A stretch of DNA of 17,610 nt from Candidatus Profundicultor aquiphilus. GTDB lineage: Bacteria; Atribacterota; Atribacteria; Atribacterales; Caldatribacteriaceae. The translations under genes and the position numbers were made by a program. The stretch is taken from assembly GCA_013314795.1 (NCBI GenBank), contig JABUEZ010000010.1, positions 1-17,610 of the forward strand, read 5' to 3'. Every line of letters begins with the position of its first letter. The first letter of the stretch is position 1. Of this stretch, positions 14,466 through 17,610 are shown piece by piece. A model generated the notes under the pieces. The model had not been told where the DNA came from. It did no database searches and worked only from the letters and a program-made list of their open reading frames with translations.

Positions 14466-15044
14466 TTGGAAAAGGGTACAATCCTTTATTTTTCCCGTTC
14501 CGGTCCCGAAAATACGCTGCCTACTGTGGAGAGGGCGATAGAAAGAGCAGAGGAACTGGAGCTGGAATACATCGTGGTGGCTTCCAGTTCTGGAGAAACC
14601 GGATTATTACTTCTTGAGAAAGCACGGGAGGCGCGATATGGGGGAAAAATTGTGGTGGTAACCTATCATGCCGGGTTCGGTGGAGGTGATGAGTGGTCGC
14701 TTTCTTCTTCCAAGGAAGAAGAACTGCGGAAACAGGGAGCGGTGGTGGTGCGCTCTTCTCATGCTCTGAGTGGAGTGAGCCGCTCTTTCCGGGAGCGCTT
14801 TGGAGGGCTGAGTATTCCAGAAATCGTTGCCGAGAGCTTTCGCCGGATTTCGGAGGGGTTCAAGGTGGCAGTTGAGGTCAGCATTATGGCTGCCGATAGT
14901 GGGGCAATTCCCACCACTGTGGATGTAGTGGCCCTGGGTGGGAAGGGAAGAGGAGTGGATACAGCCCTTGTGATTCGTCCGGCGCACCAGAACTCCTTTT
15001 TCCAGCTCAAGGTGCGAGAAATTCTTTGTTTGCCAAAATCATGA
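14466..15044 (+). CDS. Free-standing pyruvate kinase C-terminal (alpha/beta) domain-like protein
   Basis: The 192-residue protein resembles the regulatory C-terminal domain of pyruvate kinase without the catalytic barrel, a group (COG1751 as I recall) seen in archaea and anaerobes. Visible blocks are the N-terminal helix region TVERAIERAEEL, IVVASSSGETGLLLLEKA (36-53), whose Ser/Thr-rich loop resembles the phosphate-binding loop of the PK C-domain, KIVVVTYHAGFGGGDEW, and the terminal VVALGGKGRGVDTALVIRP. It could sense a phosphorylated metabolite; no catalytic activity can be claimed. The start is TTG at 14466, supported by GGGAGGG 7 bp upstream. It follows phoU by 15 bp and precedes the OsmC gene by 15 bp. 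Confidence 0.85.
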   Translation: MEKGTILYFSRSGPENTLPTVERAIERAEELELEYIVVASSSGETGLLLLEKAREARYGGKIVVVTYHAGFGGGDEWSLSSSKEEELRKQGAVVVRSSHALSGVSRSFRERFGGLSIPEIVAESFRRISEGFKVAVEVSIMAADSGAIPTTVDVVALGGKGRGVDTALVIRPAHQNSFFQLKVREILCLPKS

Positions 15045-15059
15045 AAGGGAGGTAGTGGT

Positions 15060-15497
15060 ATGGCGATGACCTTTAAGGCAAGTGGCAGGTGGACTGGAGG
15101 GCTCCAGGTCGAGACTAAGGTTAGACAGTTTACCGTCAATTTCGATGAACCCCCCTCCCTGGGTGGGCAGGATGCGGCGCCCAACCCGGTGGAAGGATTG
15201 CTGGCATCCCTGGTTGGATGTCTGGGGATTGTCACGGTGGTGGTGGCCAGGGAAAAGAACCTCCCGGTGGAGGGTGTGGAGATTGACGTGGAAGGTGACC
15301 TTGACCCCCGGGGGTTCATGGGGCAGTACCATATTGTCCGTCCGGGATTCCTCTCGGTGCGCTTTGTGGTGAAGGTAAAGGGGAACCTGAAGGAAGAAGA
15401 CCTCGAGGCGCTTCTTACCGAAGTTGAACGGCGTTGTCCGGTGTCCGATACGTTAGGAAAAGGTACCACCGTTACCGGGAGCCTGGTGAAAGCGTAA
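15060..15497 (+). CDS. OsmC/Ohr family protein
   Basis: OsmC-family proteins are thiol peroxidases that detoxify organic hydroperoxides, although some members in anaerobes have unknown roles. The 145-residue protein keeps both family cysteines: Cys54 in LLASLVGCLG and Cys126 in ERRCPVSDTL. The preceding segment APNPVEGLLASL matches the usual helix before the first cysteine. It is closest to the YhfA-like branch (the pattern RRCPVSxTL) rather than true Ohr, judged by eye. ATG at 15060 follows GGGAGGT. A 72-bp gap follows before the first dehydrogenase gene. Confidence 0.9.
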   Translation: MAMTFKASGRWTGGLQVETKVRQFTVNFDEPPSLGGQDAAPNPVEGLLASLVGCLGIVTVVVAREKNLPVEGVEIDVEGDLDPRGFMGQYHIVRPGFLSVRFVVKVKGNLKEEDLEALLTEVERRCPVSDTLGKGTTVTGSLVKA

Positions 15498-15569
15498 GGG
15501 GAAGCACGGTTTTTTCCAAAAGGAGGGGATGGCAAGTTCGACAGGATTTGAGAGGGAGGATACGGAGGA
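15498..15569 (+). other. 72-bp gap before the dehydrogenase pair
   Basis: The longest gap in the rightward cluster. It has a T6 run (15510-15515) soon after the OsmC stop, but the sequence before it forms only a weak, long-looped pairing (ACCGT with ACGGT), so a terminator is not well supported. Two ribosome-site-like GGAGG strings follow. It is a possible boundary of the transcription unit. Confidence 0.35.
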
Positions 15570-16604
15570 ATGAAGGCAGCAGTTCTGGAAGGGATTGATC
15601 GTCTGGTCGTAAAAGAAGTTCCTGATTATGAAGTGAAAGAAGGGGAAGTGCTCCTTCGGGTGCGAGCCTGTGCAGTGTGCGGTTCGGATTTGCGGATCAT
15701 GCATGCCGGTAACCCCCGGGTACATTTTCCCCAGATAATTGGCCATGAAATTGCCGGAGAAGTGGTCGCTGTGGGAGCGGGGGTAACCAAGTTCCAGGTT
15801 GGAGACCTGGTGGCGGTGGGGGCCGATGTTCCCTGTGGAGAATGTTTCTGGTGCCAGAATGGGATGGGGACAAACTGTGCCATCAACTATGCCATCGGGT
15901 ACCAGTTTCCGGGAGGGTTTGCGGAGTACTTGCTCCTCAACAAGTTGACGGTGATTCAGGGAGCAGTACACCGAATTCCCCAGAGCCTTTCCTTTGATGA
16001 AGCCGCTCTGGCAGAGCCCCTGGCCTGCGCCATCAATGGCCTGGAAATGGCCCACCTTGGAGTGGGTGATACCCTCCTTATTATCGGTGCCGGTCCCATC
16101 GGGTGTATGATGATCGAAATGGGACGCCACATGGGGGCAACCACCATCATCGTGGCCCAGCGTTCCCCGCAGCGCCTGGAGATGGCCAAGCATTTTGGCG
16201 CCGATTATTATTTCCTCAGCGACGAACATCTGGAAGAAGCAATCCGGGAGGTTACCGATGGCGAAGGCGCCGATGTCATCATGGTAACCTGTGCATCCCC
16301 GGAAGCTCAGGAAGTGTCACTGCGCTTGGCTCGGCACAGAGCGCGCATCAATTTCTTTGGAGGACTTCCCAAAGGCAGTCGGGATATTTCCATTTCCAGT
16401 AACCTGGTTCATTACAAGGAATGTACCATTTTGGGAAGCCATGGCAGTCTTCCCCGGCATCACCGCAAAGCCCTGCAGGTGATGGAACGGGGCATGGTGC
16501 ATCCGGCAAACTATATCACTCATCGTTTCCCTCTTACCGAAATTCACGAGGCTTTCCGGGTTGCCGAATCACACCAAGGGCTCAAAGTGGTGGTGAATCC
16601 GTGA
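15570..16604 (+). CDS. Zinc-dependent medium-chain dehydrogenase (sorbitol/L-iditol type)
   Basis: NAD(P)-dependent oxidoreductase of sugars, sugar alcohols or related alcohols. The 344-residue protein has the catalytic zinc site Cys37 (VCGSD), His59-Glu60 (GHE) and Glu149 (LAEPLAC). The structural zinc site is Cys89, Cys92, Cys95, Cys103 (PCGECFWC...C), and the nucleotide-binding motif is GAGPIG (173-178). The exact substrate is not determinable; sorbitol, iditol, threonine and inositol-type dehydrogenases share these motifs. ATG at 15570 has GGGAGGA about 10 bp and GGAGGA directly upstream. The 3' end overlaps a second, similar dehydrogenase gene in a GTGA junction, suggesting linked steps or a duplicated pair. 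Confidence 0.92.
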   Translation: MKAAVLEGIDRLVVKEVPDYEVKEGEVLLRVRACAVCGSDLRIMHAGNPRVHFPQIIGHEIAGEVVAVGAGVTKFQVGDLVAVGADVPCGECFWCQNGMGTNCAINYAIGYQFPGGFAEYLLLNKLTVIQGAVHRIPQSLSFDEAALAEPLACAINGLEMAHLGVGDTLLIIGAGPIGCMMIEMGRHMGATTIIVAQRSPQRLEMAKHFGADYYFLSDEHLEEAIREVTDGEGADVIMVTCASPEAQEVSLRLARHRARINFFGGLPKGSRDISISSNLVHYKECTILGSHGSLPRHHRKALQVMERGMVHPANYITHRFPLTEIHEAFRVAESHQGLKVVVNP

Positions 16605-17610
16605 AAGCCCTGGTCCTTTCAGAGAAAGGGAAACTCCTTCTTAAAGAGGTCGAGACTCCGGTAATTTCCCCGGGGGAGGTTCTCCTCCGGGTGAAAGCCT
16701 GTGGAGTCTGTGGTTCGGATTTGCCTCGAATCTTTGGTGACATTGCCTACTTTTATCCTCTTATTCCGGGGCATGAGTTTGCCGGTGAAGTGGTGGAAGT
16801 GGGCGAAAATGTGGATAAAAGCTGGCTTGGGAAACGGGTGACGGTATATCCCCTTATTCCGTGCCGGAAATGTGCTTTTTGTGAGGCGGGGTTCTATGAA
16901 CTCTGCGACAACTATGATTACCTTGGTTCACGCCGCCACGGAGCCTTTGCCGAATATGTCGCTGTTCCGGTAGAAAATCTTGTGTCCCTTCCTGAGGATG
17001 TTTCCTTTGTCGAAGGAGCTATGACCGAGCCGGCGGCGGTAACCTTTCACGCTTTACGACGGGTGGATTTTTGTCTTGGTGAACAGGTGGTGGTTTTCGG
17101 CCTGGGACCCATTGGGTTGTTGGCCGGGATATGGGCCAGAGTTTCCGGAGCGCGATTTCTGTGGGGTGTGGACATCGACGAACGAAAGTTTCCTCTGGCA
17201 AAAGAAGTCGGTTTTGATGCTATGCTTCACCCTACCTTTTTGAACCGGATTGAAGCACCTGGAGTGGTGATTGAAGCTTCAGGGAGTGAGAAGGCTTTTC
17301 TTGCCGGTTTGGCCCTCGTGCGTAAAAGGGGAAAGGTGTTGCTCCTTGGGAATCAGGAGAAAGAGGTAATGCTTGCGCCAAAGGAATGGAGTCACATCAT
17401 GCGCAAGGAGCTCACCCTCTTGGGGAGCTGGAATTCTCGCTTTTCCCGTTTCGACTCCGACTGGGAGAAGGTTCTTCGCTTCGAAGCCGAAAAAAGGGTA
17501 TCCTTCGGACCCCTTGTTTCTCACCGTGTGTCCTTGGAGGAAGCCCCGTCGATGTTAGAGGCGATGTACCGGAAAACGGTATCCTATACCAAGGTTATTA
17601 TTGAACCGTA
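16601..17610 (+). CDS. Zinc-dependent dehydrogenase, galactitol-1-phosphate dehydrogenase type (stop codon cut by window edge)
   Basis: A GTG at 16601 overlaps the previous TGA (16602-16604) and opens a frame through the window edge. It has 336 codons ending ...SYTKVIIEP followed by TA, very likely the first two bases of a TAA or TAG stop. Visible motifs: VCGSD with Cys37, GHEF with His58-Glu59, structural zinc Cys88, Cys91, Cys94 and Cys102 (PCRKCAFC...C), Glu143 (TEPAAV) and Rossmann GLGPIG (167-172). The segments YPLIPGHEF, ENYDYLGSRR-like NYDYLGSRR, and KELTLLGSWNSR are typical of galactitol-1-phosphate 5-dehydrogenase relatives as I recall them. It differs clearly from its upstream neighbour, so it is not a recent duplicate. 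A sugar-alcohol phosphate is the best substrate guess. Confidence 0.88.
   Translation, partial: MKALVLSEKGKLLLKEVETPVISPGEVLLRVKACGVCGSDLPRIFGDIAYFYPLIPGHEFAGEVVEVGENVDKSWLGKRVTVYPLIPCRKCAFCEAGFYELCDNYDYLGSRRHGAFAEYVAVPVENLVSLPEDVSFVEGAMTEPAAVTFHALRRVDFCLGEQVVVFGLGPIGLLAGIWARVSGARFLWGVDIDERKFPLAKEVGFDAMLHPTFLNRIEAPGVVIEASGSEKAFLAGLALVRKRGKVLLLGNQEKEVMLAPKEWSHIMRKELTLLGSWNSRFSRFDSDWEKVLRFEAEKRVSFGPLVSHRVSLEEAPSMLEAMYRKTVSYTKVIIEP

Noticed and set aside
15460..15515. Possible terminator after the OsmC gene (ACCGT...ACGGT followed by T6)
   Set aside because: The arms are only 5 bp with a loop of about 35 nt; the T-run alone is not enough.
15529..15573. A 14-residue leader ORF (ATG 15529, TGA 15571-15573) overlapping the first dehydrogenase start
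   Set aside because: AGGAGG is only about 2 bp from its ATG, too close for efficient initiation, and such short frames are expected by chance; it would need conservation to be believed.
15453..16229. A 258-codon minus-strand frame opposite the first dehydrogenase
   Set aside because: It is antisense to a gene with full zinc-site and Rossmann motifs, and its translation shows no domain.

Overview
The window looks like ordinary chromosome from an anaerobic, probably thermophilic bacterium with many strong GGAGG-type ribosome binding sites, tight gene packing and frequent GTG/TTG starts. The only ribonucleotide reductase visible is the oxygen-sensitive class III type (NrdD/NrdG). Several families are ones known mostly from archaea and thermophilic bacteria: DUF763, the AMP-binding 'adenosine-specific kinase' family, and a free-standing pyruvate-kinase C-terminal domain protein. 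Atribacterota or another deep-branching thermophilic lineage would fit, but this is an impression and was not computed. I saw no rRNA, tRNA, CRISPR, IS element or prophage gene.

Left part (1-988, + strand): the end of an unrecognised gene, then deoC (deoxyribose-phosphate aldolase). The 3' end of deoC overlaps, tail to tail, the 3' end of nrdG.

Middle part (966-6730, - strand): a compact nrdR-nrdD-nrdG operon read leftwards, with overlapping genes and a promoter flanked by two NrdR-box-like 16-mers spaced 31 bp start to start. To its right lies a large membrane-bound PAS/GAF/GAF/HD-GYP protein, a predicted cyclic-di-GMP phosphodiesterase. deoC (deoxyribonucleoside breakdown) and nrdDG (deoxyribonucleotide synthesis) therefore face each other.

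Divergent intergenic region (6731-7040): it contains a -10 candidate for the HD-GYP gene, a 12-bp stem with a small bulge, and a near-consensus promoter (TTGTCA, 17 bp, TATAAT) for the rightward cluster. That promoter overlaps the first possible ATG of ccdA and so points to a downstream GTG as the real start.

Right part (7041-17610, + strand): twelve genes in a row with no gap longer than about 72 bp and many overlaps. They are ccdA, a ParB-like protein, a SERCA-type Ca2+ ATPase, the AMP-binding/adenosine-specific kinase family protein, DUF763, a nitroreductase, an MJ0936/YfcE-type phosphoesterase, PhoU, the pyruvate-kinase C-domain-like protein, OsmC, and two zinc-dependent sugar-alcohol-type dehydrogenases in tandem. 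The last of these is cut by the window edge inside its stop codon. The order suggests one or a few long transcription units mixing redox/thiol functions (CcdA, nitroreductase, OsmC), ion and phosphate functions (Ca2+ ATPase, PhoU, phosphoesterase) and carbohydrate catabolism. No clearly new multi-gene system is provable here. The best leads are the poorly understood ParB-like / AMP-binding / DUF763 group around the ATPase, and the unexplained intergenic stem.
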